Source: Mesorhizobium_K sp040049215 (GTDB lineage Bacteria; Pseudomonadota; Alphaproteobacteria; Rhizobiales; Rhizobiaceae). From it: DNA of 64,000 bases. The stretch lies in the NCBI RefSeq assembly GCF_040049215.1, contig NZ_JBDZDN010000001.1, forward strand, positions 186,001 through 250,000. The letters run 5' to 3'. The position numbers and the translations under genes are program-made. The notes below the pieces were generated by a model, which saw only the letters and a list, made by a program, of their open reading frames with translations, searched no databases and was not told the origin of the DNA. Positions 8,062 to 16,765 of the stretch are shown here, one piece after another (the stretch's first letter is position 1; each line of letters starts with the position of its first letter).

Positions 8062-9015
8062 ATGATCCTAGACTTCACTTCGAGATCGCCTGTTTTCGAC
8101 GCTCTGTTGTCGATCAACCCATGGGCCAAAGATCATTGGTCGGACAGGCTGCAAATGATTGCAGCCGGCACCTGGAACATCAATCACGTAAGCCAAGCAG
8201 GCAATCAACCCACTCAGAAATGGTTGGATCGATTCTCAACTGTGCGCATCGCGGAAACGCGAAAGCGGCTCCTTGACAAAGCTGAAGTCGATCGTGCCTG
8301 GAGTCGTGCAATCGTCGATATCGTGTTACCGATCATTACCGATCCAACACTTGCGCGGGTGCAGCCAGGTACACCAATGGTGCCGCTTGGTGGTGGTAGT
8401 AGCATCGTTAGTCGTTCCGATCATGTGCCGGATTACTCTCCGGGACAATTCCTTGCCGACGTCCTGCTTCTCTCTCAACCCAGTTTGAGAGAGGCGACTT
8501 TGCACGGACCGCTTGATATCTCTGGCCGGGTTTTCCTTGTTGGCCCAGATTTTGCCGGCACCCGATTTGAGCAGAATATTTCCGCCCACGGCACAAAGTT
8601 CGGCTACTTCGCCGACATGGCTCAGGCTACCTTCTCAAACGCTTCGTTCGAGGAGTCTCAGTTTTACGGCGTTTCCGGCTGGACGTTGGCAAACTTCGAA
8701 AAACCCGTCAGCTTTGCGCGCACCTATTTTCACGACGCCGCCAGTTTTAATGCTGCGATCTTCGAAGGTTTTGCGAACTTTTCAGGAGCACGTTTCGACG
8801 AAAGTGCACACTTCGCCGGAACTGTGTTTAAGGATGTATGTTGCCTGGACGGCGCTCACTTCGCTGACTACGCAACCTTTGAGCATTGCCAATTCGCCAA
8901 GGCACCAAGCCTAAAAGCGACGGTTTTCAAAGGCCCGACAAGCACCAGAGGTGTGAAAGCTTCAGCACGTGAAGCAATTGCTGCTGTCAGCAGGCCTGGC
9001 CCACCTATCTTTTGA
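8062..9015 (+). CDS. Pentapeptide-repeat-like protein of lower GC content
   Basis: The N-terminal half (residues 1-145) is of unknown type. From about residue 155 the sequence runs in pentapeptide-repeat style, with a phenylalanine or leucine every fifth position (ATFSN ASFEE SQFYG ... ASFNA AIFEG FANFS GARFD ESAHF AGTVF). Such repeats fold into a right-handed quadrilateral beta helix and often mediate protein binding; some mimic DNA. It is visibly richer in A and T than its neighbours and sits between glyS and glyQ, which are commonly neighbours, so it was probably acquired horizontally. The stop codon directly abuts that of glyQ (TGA|TCA at 9013-9018). No clear ribosome binding site precedes 8062, so the start is uncertain. 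Confidence 0.7.
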   Translation: MILDFTSRSPVFDALLSINPWAKDHWSDRLQMIAAGTWNINHVSQAGNQPTQKWLDRFSTVRIAETRKRLLDKAEVDRAWSRAIVDIVLPIITDPTLARVQPGTPMVPLGGGSSIVSRSDHVPDYSPGQFLADVLLLSQPSLREATLHGPLDISGRVFLVGPDFAGTRFEQNISAHGTKFGYFADMAQATFSNASFEESQFYGVSGWTLANFEKPVSFARTYFHDAASFNAAIFEGFANFSGARFDESAHFAGTVFKDVCCLDGAHFADYATFEHCQFAKAPSLKATVFKGPTSTRGVKASAREAIAAVSRPGPPIF

Positions 9016-9966
9016 TCAGGCCGCGTATCCGCCCGCTTCCGTCTGCAAAAAGGCCTCGCCACATGCCTTGGCGAGGTTGCGCACGCGCTGGATGTAGCTG
9101 GCGCGTTCGGTCACCGAAATGACGCCGCGGGCGTCGAGCAGATTGAAGACATGGGATGCCTTGATGGCCTGGTCGTAAGCGGGCAGCACCATCTTGTGCG
9201 CCCCACCCTCGCCGGCCCGGGCGGAGGTAGGCGCGCCGGCGTCGAGCAGCGCCTGGCATTCTTTCTCGGCGTCGTCGAAATGGCGAAGCAGCATCGCCGT
9301 ATCAGCATACTCGAAATTGTGGCGCGAATACTCCTGCTCGGCCTGCAGGAAAACCTCGCCGTAGGTGACCTTGTCGGCGCCTTCGAGCCCGTTGAAATTG
9401 AGGTCGTAGACGTTGTCGACGCCCTGCACATACATGGCGAGGCGTTCGAGACCGTAGGTCAGCTCGCCGGAAACCGGCGCGCATTCGATGCCGCAGACCT
9501 GCTGGAAATAGGTGAACTGGCTGACTTCCATGCCGTCGCACCAGCATTCCCAGCCGAGCCCCCATGCGCCGAGCGTCGGACTTTCCCAATCGTCCTCGAC
9601 GAAGCGGATGTCGTGCAGCAGCGGGTCTATGCCGATCGCCTCCAGCGAGCCGAGATAAAGCTCCTGCAGATTCGCAGGATTGGGCTTCAGGATCACCTGG
9701 TACTGGTAATAATGCTGCAGCCGGTTGGGGTTCTCGCCATAGCGGCCGTCCTTCGGTCTGCGCGAGGGCTGCACATAGGCGGCGTTCCAGCGGCGCGGGC
9801 CGAGCGCGCGCAGCGTGGTGGCCGGATGGAACGTGCCGGCGCCGACCTCCATGTCGTAGGGCTGCAGGATGACGCAGCCCTTGTCGGCCCAGTAGTCGTG
9901 CAGCGTCAGGATCAGCCCCTGGAAAGAGCGTTCGGGGCGCATATGGGCGGGACGTTCAGCGGACAA
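9016..9966 (-). CDS. glyQ: Glycyl-tRNA synthetase alpha subunit
   Basis: The catalytic alpha subunit that activates glycine and charges tRNA-Gly as alpha2beta2 with GlyS. The 316 residues match the family length. Class II synthetase features are clear: ILQPYDMEVGAGTFHPATTLRALGP, AAYVQPSRRPKDGRYGENPNRL and the GLGWECWCDGMEVSQFTYFQQ block. An in-frame Met at residue 9 is an alternative start. The gene is on the same strand as glyS but separated from it by two + strand genes, so the two subunits are unlikely to share a transcript here. Confidence 0.96.
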   Translation of the reverse strand: MSAERPAHMRPERSFQGLILTLHDYWADKGCVILQPYDMEVGAGTFHPATTLRALGPRRWNAAYVQPSRRPKDGRYGENPNRLQHYYQYQVILKPNPANLQELYLGSLEAIGIDPLLHDIRFVEDDWESPTLGAWGLGWECWCDGMEVSQFTYFQQVCGIECAPVSGELTYGLERLAMYVQGVDNVYDLNFNGLEGADKVTYGEVFLQAEQEYSRHNFEYADTAMLLRHFDDAEKECQALLDAGAPTSARAGEGGAHKMVLPAYDQAIKASHVFNLLDARGVISVTERASYIQRVRNLAKACGEAFLQTEAGGYAA

Positions 9967-10068
9967 GGGGATGCCTCGGGCGGTGGGCGGAAAGTGGCCC
10001 GTCCTAACGCAAGGAGCGCGAAATCAAAACTGAATTTTTCTGGCGCGCAGCGCCTGAAAGGGGGGCCG

Positions 10069-11001
10069 TCAAGCTGCGTTCGGAATCATCGCCTTGTACA
10101 TGGGTTGACCGTCTGTGCCGACGAAAGAGAAGTGAAATGCCGTTTTCGTCACGGTCGCGGCCAGGAAGCCCAGCTCCGAACGCGCAAACAGGGAGCCGCT
10201 GACGGCCTTGACGTCGCGAGGCTTGGCGCCGCCGCCGCAGGTTATGTAGCTGACGCCATCGACAACTATATGCTGAAGGTCGTGGTCGTGCCCGTTCAGG
10301 TAGACTTGCACGCCATGCCTGTCCATCAGCGGTTTCAGGTCGCGCACCAGACCCTCCGTCGGGCCGTGGTCGCCGCCGGAGAAGACCGGGTGGTGGCCAA
10401 CGACGATCTTCCATTCGGCGGCGCTCGCCGAAAGGCCCGCTTCCAGCCAAGCCATCTGCTCGGCCACGAAACCGCCGAACGGCGTTAAATTCCAAACGCT
10501 CGTCTCGTCCTTCATAGGCGTGGTATCGATGAAGAAGAAATCGGCCCTGCCGCCGGCCGGCAACGGTTCGGTTCGCGAAAAGTAGCGCGCCGGCATGCGC
10601 CAACGGGCGCTCCCGGCCGAATAGGCGATCTCGGCGGCGACGTTGCCGCGGTGGTCGTGGTTGCCGAGAACGGGGTACCAGGGGCATTGCAGGCCCCGCG
10701 CCGTGAACACATCCTCGAAATCGGCGCGCCACAATACGTCATCCGTACTCGCAACGCCCGACGGGTAGAAATTGTCGCCCGTCGAAATCACGCAACGCGG
10801 CTGCGTCCCGTCCGCCCACTTCCCCATGGCGGCGGCAACCGGGGCGGCGCGCTTTGTCCCCCAATCGCCGATCGCCAGGAAATCGAGCGCGCCCTCCCGC
10901 GCGCTGGCGGATCCCGCGATCGCCGACGCGAACATCGTGGCCAGCGAACCCAAGAGCAGGCCGCGACGCGAGATGGACGTTGCAACGCATGGCGACGGCA
11001 T
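10069..11001 (-). CDS. Tat-exported metallophosphoesterase (purple acid phosphatase type)
   Basis: A 310-residue phosphatase with all metallophosphoesterase motifs in order: GDWG, GDNFYPSG, GNHDH, GHHPVFSGG and GHDHDLQH. This set resembles tartrate-resistant / purple acid phosphatases that hold a dinuclear metal centre. The N-terminus has a twin-arginine signal (SRRGLLLG followed by a hydrophobic stretch ending ASA), so the folded, metal-loaded enzyme should be exported to the periplasm. It is likely to release phosphate from organic esters. It lies downstream of the TPR-LysM gene on the same strand with a 63-base gap. Confidence 0.88.
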   Translation of the reverse strand: MPSPCVATSISRRGLLLGSLATMFASAIAGSASAREGALDFLAIGDWGTKRAAPVAAAMGKWADGTQPRCVISTGDNFYPSGVASTDDVLWRADFEDVFTARGLQCPWYPVLGNHDHRGNVAAEIAYSAGSARWRMPARYFSRTEPLPAGGRADFFFIDTTPMKDETSVWNLTPFGGFVAEQMAWLEAGLSASAAEWKIVVGHHPVFSGGDHGPTEGLVRDLKPLMDRHGVQVYLNGHDHDLQHIVVDGVSYITCGGGAKPRDVKAVSGSLFARSELGFLAATVTKTAFHFSFVGTDGQPMYKAMIPNAA

Positions 11002-11064
11002 AAAAGTACTCGCTCCTGTTTGAATGCGGCGCGCCTTGCCGCGAATGACGTGTGCTGCGCCGCC

Positions 11065-13095
11065 TCAGTTGCCGGCGGGCAGAGTGAGTTCCTGGCCCGG
11101 CATGATGCGGCCCGGATCCCCCTGGAGCTGTGGATTGAGGTTCAGGATTTCGATGTAGCGGCTGCCGCTGCCAAGCTCGTCGGCGGCGATCGACCACAGG
11201 GATTGACCGCGCATCACCCTGTAGGCGGCGGGCTTCGCCGCTGTGGACGCAGGCCCGGCATCGGTGCGCTGGTCGGCCGGCGCGGGCGCGGCAGGCGCTA
11301 CGACGGGCGGAGGCGAAGCCTTGGGTTCCTCGGCGACCGCCCTGTTCTGGACCGGCGGCAGGCCTTCCTTGAGCTTCTTCTCGACAACCGCCAGCACGGC
11401 CGGGTCTGGCTTCATGTCGCGGGCATGGCTCCACTGGAAGGTGGCCTCCAGACGCCGGCCGACGCGCCAGTAGGCGTCGCCGAGATGGTCGTTGAGCACC
11501 GCATCGTCCGGTTTCAGCGAGACGGCGCGCTCGAGCTCGCGCACGGCCTCCTCGTATTCGCCGAGGCGGTAATGCGCCCAGCCGAGCGAATCGACGATGT
11601 AGCCGTCGCTCGGCCTGAGCTCCACCGCCTGGCGGATCATCTCCATGCCCTCTTCGAGGTTCATGTTCATGTCGATCCACGAGTAGCCGAGGTAGTTCAG
11701 AACCTGCGGCTGGTTCGGGAAAAGCTCCAGCGCCTTGCGGAAACTGGGTTCGGCCTTCGGCCACTGCTTCAGCCGCTCATAGGCGATGCCGCGCTGGTAG
11801 TAGATATTCCAGTTGGCCACGGTCTTCGGATCCCCGGGCATCGAGAACTTCTTCGCCTCGATGCGCTCGACGGCCCGGTCATAGACCTTGGCCGCGCCGG
11901 CATAGTCCTCCTTCGAGGCATAGACGCCGCCGAGCGCCAGATAACCGCGCATGTCGTCCGGGTTCTCGTCGACCAGCGTCTGCAACTGGCGGATCGCCTC
12001 GTCGCGGCGGTCGAGATCGGCAAGGTTCAGGCCAAGCTGGAGCTGCGACACGCGCCTCAGCGGCGAGGAGGCAGGGATGCGGCGGTAAAGCTCGATCGCG
12101 CCCTCGGCGTCCTCCTGCTGCTCCGACACGCCGGCGAGTTGGACCAGCACCACGTCGCTGTCGGGCTTCAGCGCCAGCGCGTATTGCAGATAGAGGCGCA
12201 CGAAAGATTCGCCGCCGCCGCGGTTGAGCGCGCTGCCGAGCCCCAGCAATATCTCGCTGGCGCCGTCGGCGGGGGTGGAGACGATGCTGGCGACCGGCTC
12301 GCCCTTGCCGATCCTGTCGCGCAGGTCGAGCAGCGGGAGCCGACCGGACGCGAATTCATCGGCCTTTTCGAGGACGGCGAGCGCGGCATCCTTCTTGCCC
12401 TGGCGGGAGAGGAAGCCCGCGTAGGCCTCGGCCGCGCGAAGCCAGGCGTCGGGGGCGGCTCCGCCCGCGGCCATATCGCCGATAGCCGACTGGTAGGCGG
12501 CATCCGCCTCGTCCCGCAGCCCGGCCTGCTCGGCGATCAGCCCCTTGCTGTAGGAGACGAAGAGCCCGTACCAATCCGGCCCGGCCAGCTCGTCGAGCGT
12601 GGCCATAGCGCCGTCCTTGTCGCCGGCGCCGAGCTTTGCCCAGGCGATCATGATCTTGGCGATCAGCCCATCGAGGTCGGAGTCCTCGGAGAAGACCAGC
12701 TCGGTTTCAGCGGCGCGGTAATCCTTCTTGCGGAACGCGTCGATGGCCAGCGCCAGCCGCGACAGGCGCTCGATCTCCGGGGCGTTCTTCAGCTTTTCGG
12801 CATAGGGAAGCGCTTCGTCGAAGCGGCCTTCGGAGATCAGCGCCAGCATGAGGCTCTGCTGCAGCGGCTGGTTCTCGGGATCGAAGGAGAGCGCCTTTTC
12901 GTAGAAGACGATGGCGCCTTCCAGGTCGTTGTCGACCTCGGCGACCCGAGCCGCGAGATAGGCCCCCGAAAAGGAACTGATCTCGAGAGGGGCGGACGAC
13001 TGCGATGCAAGTACGGCCTGGGCAGATACCGAAACCATGAGCCCGGTCGCCGCAGCCAGCCCGACCAGCCAGCGTCCACCTTTTAGCCGCATCAT
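11065..13095 (-). CDS. Exported TPR-repeat protein with C-terminal LysM domain
   Basis: A 676-residue protein. I chose the ATG at 13095 because GGAAGGAAG lies just upstream and a signal peptide follows (GLAAATGLMVSVSAQAVLA). The bulk is a series of tetratricopeptide repeats (for example GAIVFYEKALSFDPEN and EAVRELERAVSLKPDD), which form helical scaffolds. After a proline/alanine-rich linker the last 50 residues form a LysM domain (YRVMRGQSLWSIAADELG ... NPQL ... IMPGQELTLP), which binds peptidoglycan. It is probably a periplasmic scaffold tied to the cell wall. A frame extension to 13311 runs through tandem repeats and is not supported. Confidence 0.85.
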   Translation of the reverse strand: MMRLKGGRWLVGLAAATGLMVSVSAQAVLASQSSAPLEISSFSGAYLAARVAEVDNDLEGAIVFYEKALSFDPENQPLQQSLMLALISEGRFDEALPYAEKLKNAPEIERLSRLALAIDAFRKKDYRAAETELVFSEDSDLDGLIAKIMIAWAKLGAGDKDGAMATLDELAGPDWYGLFVSYSKGLIAEQAGLRDEADAAYQSAIGDMAAGGAAPDAWLRAAEAYAGFLSRQGKKDAALAVLEKADEFASGRLPLLDLRDRIGKGEPVASIVSTPADGASEILLGLGSALNRGGGESFVRLYLQYALALKPDSDVVLVQLAGVSEQQEDAEGAIELYRRIPASSPLRRVSQLQLGLNLADLDRRDEAIRQLQTLVDENPDDMRGYLALGGVYASKEDYAGAAKVYDRAVERIEAKKFSMPGDPKTVANWNIYYQRGIAYERLKQWPKAEPSFRKALELFPNQPQVLNYLGYSWIDMNMNLEEGMEMIRQAVELRPSDGYIVDSLGWAHYRLGEYEEAVRELERAVSLKPDDAVLNDHLGDAYWRVGRRLEATFQWSHARDMKPDPAVLAVVEKKLKEGLPPVQNRAVAEEPKASPPPVVAPAAPAPADQRTDAGPASTAAKPAAYRVMRGQSLWSIAADELGSGSRYIEILNLNPQLQGDPGRIMPGQELTLPAGN

Positions 13096-13124
13096 CTTCC
13101 TTCCTGCCGCCGCGCCCCACCTGC

Positions 13125-13181
13125 CATCAAATCGACCATGGCAAATTGGCCTTGGCAAAAATTGACCTTGGCAAATCGAAT
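13125..13181. repeat. Tandem degenerate 15-16-base repeats upstream of the TPR-LysM gene
   Basis: On the + strand the unit TTGGCAAAnnTTGACC appears about three and a half times in a row (CAAATCGACCA, TGGCAAATTGGCCT, TGGCAAAAATTGACCT, TGGCAAATCG). The array lies 30-85 bases upstream of the TPR-LysM start codon. The spacing of one and a half helical turns could be a cluster of regulator sites or simple slippage. No known regulator motif is recognised. Confidence 0.55.
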
Positions 13182-13289
13182 CCGGCGGCGAATTCCATCT
13201 GGCGATTGTCAGCAAAGCATGGCCTTTTTGGGGTCGGCGTTCAATCCGCCCCCGTTCACAATACGGTAAACCGTCGCCGCCAAGGTCAA

Positions 13290-14318
13290 TCAGGCGACCC
13301 GGCTGATGCAAAAATCGATCACATCGAGCAGAGCGGCTTTCTGCGGCGTCGCGTCGAGCGGCGCCAGCGCATCTCTGGCTATGCCGCCGAAATGGCCGGC
13401 GCGGCCGATCGTGTCGGCGATGGCGCCGTGCTTGGTCATCAGGCCGATCGCCTTTTCCAGCGCCGCGTCGCCGGTTTGATTTTCCTCGATCGCGGCCTTC
13501 CAGAACTTCCGCTCCGCCGGGGTTCCGCGACGGTAGGCCAGGATGACCGGGAGCGTCACCTTGCCCTCGCGGAAATCGTCGCCGACATTCTTGCCGAGTT
13601 CCTTGCTCGTGCCGCCGTAGTCGAGCGCATCGTCGATGAGCTGGAAGGCGAGGCCGAGGTTCATGCCGTAGGAGCGCAGAGCCGCCCGGTCCGTGCGCGA
13701 GGCGCCGGCGACCACCGGTCCGACCTCGGCGGCTGCCGAGAAAAGCGCCGCGGTCTTGGCCTTGATGACGGCAAAGTGTTCGTCCTCGGTGGTTTCCAGG
13801 TTCTTCGCCGCCGCCAACTGCATCACCTCGCCTTCGGCGATGATCGATGCCGCGGTCGACAATATGTCGAGCGCGTCGAGGGAACCTACGTCGACCATCA
13901 GGCGGAACGCCTGGCCGAGCAGGAAGTCGCCGACCAGCACGCTCGCCTGGTTGCCCCAGATCATGCGCGCCGTCTTCCTGCCGCGCCTGAGATCGCTCTC
14001 GTCGACCACGTCGTCATGCAGCAGCGTCGCGGTGTGCATGAACTCCACCGATGTCGCGAGCTTGACATGGCTCTCGCCGGAATAACCGAACATCTGCGCG
14101 GCCGCGAGCGTCACCATGGGCCGGAGGCGCTTGCCGCCCGAAGAGATCAGGTGGTTGGCGATCTCCGGGATCATCTCGACGTCCGAGCCCGCTTTCGACA
14201 GGATCAGCTCGTTGACGCGGCCCATGTCCGCCGAAGTCAGCGCGATCAATTCGGCGATCGACGCCGCTCCGCGCTTGCCATTTTCCAGGTTGAGGACAAC
14301 GCCCACCAGATTCTCCAT
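13290..14318 (-). CDS. ispB: Polyprenyl (octa-/decaprenyl) diphosphate synthase
   Basis: It condenses isopentenyl diphosphate units into the long prenyl chain used for the ubiquinone tail. Both aspartate-rich motifs are seen: LLHDDVVDESDLRRG (about residue 100) and LIDDALDYGG (about residue 230), with GGKRLRP before them. The 342 residues match the family. The UbiA fragment at the start of the window would use its product. Chain length (C40 or C50) cannot be read from the sequence with certainty; rhizobia usually make Q10. Confidence 0.92.
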   Translation of the reverse strand: MENLVGVVLNLENGKRGAASIAELIALTSADMGRVNELILSKAGSDVEMIPEIANHLISSGGKRLRPMVTLAAAQMFGYSGESHVKLATSVEFMHTATLLHDDVVDESDLRRGRKTARMIWGNQASVLVGDFLLGQAFRLMVDVGSLDALDILSTAASIIAEGEVMQLAAAKNLETTEDEHFAVIKAKTAALFSAAAEVGPVVAGASRTDRAALRSYGMNLGLAFQLIDDALDYGGTSKELGKNVGDDFREGKVTLPVILAYRRGTPAERKFWKAAIEENQTGDAALEKAIGLMTKHGAIADTIGRAGHFGGIARDALAPLDATPQKAALLDVIDFCISRVA

Positions 14319-14474
14319 CCCAGCGCCCGCAACAATGCGGGAAATCTTTACCGAATCTAGGGCGGCAAGGCCATAAGCGGCAAGTGGCGATTTGGCGCGG
14401 TGTTCTGCCCGCCGAAACCAGCGTTTACATCGCCAGCGTTTACATCGACAGGGCGACCTGCGAGGTTCAAGCGC

Positions 14475-14693
14475 ATGAAGGAACTCATCCGCACCAACGA
14501 CGCCGTCGTCATCTCCTTCGTCGAATCGCTGCTGAAGGACGCCGGCATCGGTTGCCTGGTGGCCGACCAGAACATGAGCGTTCTAGACGGCTCGATCGGG
14601 ATATTGCCGCGCCGTGTCATGGTGCTGGAGGACGATATGGACGCCGCCCGGCGCATCCTGGTGGACGCCGGCATCGCCAACGAGATTCGCTAG
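14475..14693 (+). CDS. DUF2007 family small protein
   Basis: A 72-residue protein of the DUF2007 type (putative signal-transducing protein). It starts MKELIRTNDAVVISFVESLLKDAG, a betaalphabeta pattern like a PII/ferredoxin-like half fold, and ends with DAARRILVDAGI. I chose the ATG at 14475. It is divergent from the polyprenyl synthase gene and followed 12 bases later by a methyltransferase gene, an arrangement I recall from other Rhizobiales. Function unknown. Confidence 0.8.
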   Translation: MKELIRTNDAVVISFVESLLKDAGIGCLVADQNMSVLDGSIGILPRRVMVLEDDMDAARRILVDAGIANEIR

Positions 14694-14705
14694 ACCGCCC
14701 CGCCT

Positions 14706-15485
14706 ATGGCGCAAGAACAACCAGCCTCCACACTCGACGCCTTTCACCGCGGCGATTTCTGGCTGGTGCAGCCCAAGGGCAGCGGCCATCGCGCCGGCGT
14801 GGATGCGATGATGCTCGCGGCCGCCGTGCCGTCGTCCTTTGCCGGCCGGCTCGCGGATTTCGGATCCGGGGCCGGCGCCGCCGGACTTGCCGTTGCGTCA
14901 CGCTGCCCCGGCGCAACCGTTACGCTCGTCGAAAATTCCGCCGAAATGGCGCATTTCGCCGCGCAGACGCTGGAACACGAGCGCAACGCGCATCTTCGCG
15001 GACGCGCCTCCGTCCTCCTCGCGGACGTGACAACGACTGGCCGCTCACGCGAAAAGGCCGGGCTGGCGGATGGTTCCTTCGACTTCGCCATCATGAACCC
15101 CCCCTTCAACGCGGCGAAGGATCGCCCCACCCCGGATTCGCTTAAGCAGAAGGCTCATGTGATGGAGGACGGGCTGTTCGAGGCCTGGATCCGCAGCGCC
15201 GCGGCAGTCGTGAAGCCACGGGGCTTTGTCGCGATCATCGCGCGGCCGGTCTCGCTGGCCCCGGTTCTGGCAGCGTTCGCCGGCCGCTTCGGCTCGGCCG
15301 AGATCGTGCCTGTCCATCCCCGGGTGGACGCGCCGGCGATCCGCATCGTGGTGCGGGCGCGGCGGGCGTCGCGCGGCGCGCTGGCGCTCATGCCGCCGCT
15401 CGTCCTGCATGACGGCCCGGGCGAGGGTTTTTCGGCCCGCGCCGACGCGATCAATAACGGCAAGGGCTCGCTTTTCGGCGATTGA
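14706..15485 (+). CDS. N6-adenine tRNA methyltransferase-like protein (TrmN6/YfiC type)
   Basis: A class I SAM-dependent methyltransferase of 259 residues. The SAM-binding loop is DFGSGAGAAGLAVA and the catalytic motif is NPPF (MNPPFNAA), typical of enzymes that methylate an exocyclic amine of adenine or glutamine. In the YfiC/TrmN6 family the target is A37 of tRNA-Val. The opening (FHRGDFWLVQPKGSGHRAGVDAMMLAA) is typical of that family. It follows DUF2007 at 12 bases and precedes an S49 peptidase. The tRNA target is inferred from family only. Confidence 0.85.
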   Translation: MAQEQPASTLDAFHRGDFWLVQPKGSGHRAGVDAMMLAAAVPSSFAGRLADFGSGAGAAGLAVASRCPGATVTLVENSAEMAHFAAQTLEHERNAHLRGRASVLLADVTTTGRSREKAGLADGSFDFAIMNPPFNAAKDRPTPDSLKQKAHVMEDGLFEAWIRSAAAVVKPRGFVAIIARPVSLAPVLAAFAGRFGSAEIVPVHPRVDAPAIRIVVRARRASRGALALMPPLVLHDGPGEGFSARADAINNGKGSLFGD

Positions 15486-15561
15486 TGACATCCGCGGCAT
15501 TGCACGCCAGACGCGAATGCCTACATGCTTTTCCACGCCACCACTCCGGAGAACCCTTTCG

Positions 15562-16422
15562 GTGAGACGATTTTTGAACCGCCTGCTGCCGAAATCGATG
15601 CGTTCGGAGGCGGTGACGATCCCCGTCATACGCCTGCACGGCACCATCATGGCGGGCGGCGGCCAGTTCCGGCCGAGCCTGTCGCTGGCCACAACCGCCA
15701 GCCTGATCGAAAAGGCGTTCGCCTATGCGGATGCGCCGGCCGTGGCGATCTCCATCAATTCGCCGGGCGGCTCGCCGGTGCAGTCGCGCCTGATCTACAA
15801 GCGCATCCGCGACCTGGCCGCTGAGAAGGACAAGAAGGTGCTGGTCTTCGTCGAGGACGTGGCGGCCTCCGGCGGCTACATGATCGCGGTGGCCGGCGAC
15901 GAGATCATCGCCGACCCCTCCTCCATCGTCGGCTCCATCGGCGTGGTCTCGGCCTCCTTCGGCTTCACCGACCTGCTCAAGAAAGTCGGCGTCGAGCGCC
16001 GCGTCTACACGGCCGGCAAGAACAAGGCCGTGCTCGACCCGTTCAAGCCGGAGAAGAAGGAGGACGTCGACCGCCTGAAGGCGCTGCAGCTCGAGGTCCA
16101 CGAAACCTTCATCGATATGGTCAAGGAGCGGCGCGGGTCTAAGCTCAAAGACGACCCGGACTTGTTCACCGGCCTGTTCTGGACCGGCAAGAAGGGTCTC
16201 GCGCTCGGCCTGGTCGACGCGCTGGGCGACATGCGCGAGGTTCTGAAGGACCGTTATGGGCCGAAGACACGGCTCAGCCTTGTCTCGTCGCCGCGCGGCT
16301 TCTTCGCACGCCGGCTCGGCTTCTTCGGCAGCAGCGCGCCAGCCGATATAGCTGGGCAGGCGGCGAACGGGCTGCTCGATGCCGCGGAGGACCGCGCCTT
16401 GTGGGGCCGTTTCGGACTTTGA
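15562..16422 (+). CDS. S49 family serine peptidase (SppA/SohB-like)
   Basis: A 286-residue peptidase of the signal peptide peptidase A family, which degrades leftover signal peptides or membrane protein fragments. The nucleophile lies in VEDVAASGGYMIA and the general base lysine in YTAGKNKAVLDPF. The motif SINSPGGSPVQS and SIVGSIGVVSA are also present. I chose the GTG at 15562, 8 bases after GGAGAA; upstream frame extensions overlap the methyltransferase gene. It lacks an obvious N-terminal membrane anchor, so it may be peripheral or cytoplasmic. Confidence 0.88.
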   Translation: MRRFLNRLLPKSMRSEAVTIPVIRLHGTIMAGGGQFRPSLSLATTASLIEKAFAYADAPAVAISINSPGGSPVQSRLIYKRIRDLAAEKDKKVLVFVEDVAASGGYMIAVAGDEIIADPSSIVGSIGVVSASFGFTDLLKKVGVERRVYTAGKNKAVLDPFKPEKKEDVDRLKALQLEVHETFIDMVKERRGSKLKDDPDLFTGLFWTGKKGLALGLVDALGDMREVLKDRYGPKTRLSLVSSPRGFFARRLGFFGSSAPADIAGQAANGLLDAAEDRALWGRFGL

Positions 16423-16535
16423 ATGGCCTTCTTTGCATGAACTGTCTTTGAATTTGGCGGCGGGCCCGTTATTATGTCCGCTTGCCCGACCCGGCTGGAG
16501 CACAAGCACCGGCCTTCGAGGGAAGGAGTGAACGC

Positions 16536-16721
16536 ATGCCCCAGATCATCTTTTTCGCGCTGGTCGGCGTTGCCGCCTATGTCGGCTACCGCTCCTTCGT
16601 GAAGGAGGCCGAGCGCGTGACCGCCAAGGTCCGCCGCGCCGAAAAACAGGCCGCCAACGGCACGATGGGCACGCTGGTCAAGGACCCGAAGACCGGCGAA
16701 TACCGCTTGGCGAAGGACTGA
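16536..16721 (+). CDS. Small membrane protein (61 aa)
   Basis: A short protein with a strong ribosome binding site (GGAAGGAG) 7 bases before the ATG at 16536. It has one N-terminal transmembrane segment (QIIFFALVGVAAYVGYRSFV), followed by a basic, probably helical cytoplasmic stretch and the end TLVKDPKTGEYRLAKD. I recognise the pattern as a conserved Rhizobiales small protein but know no function. It sits between the S49 peptidase and ispE on the same strand. Confidence 0.75.
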   Translation: MPQIIFFALVGVAAYVGYRSFVKEAERVTAKVRRAEKQAANGTMGTLVKDPKTGEYRLAKD

Positions 16722-16765
16722 TCCTGAGCCTTTCCGAGCCGATTCCCCGGGCAATAGCCGAAGCA

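Noticed and set aside
13096..13311. N-terminal extension of the TPR-LysM protein
   Set aside because: It would translate the tandem repeats, overlaps the end of the polyprenyl synthase gene, and lacks the ribosome binding site seen before 13095.
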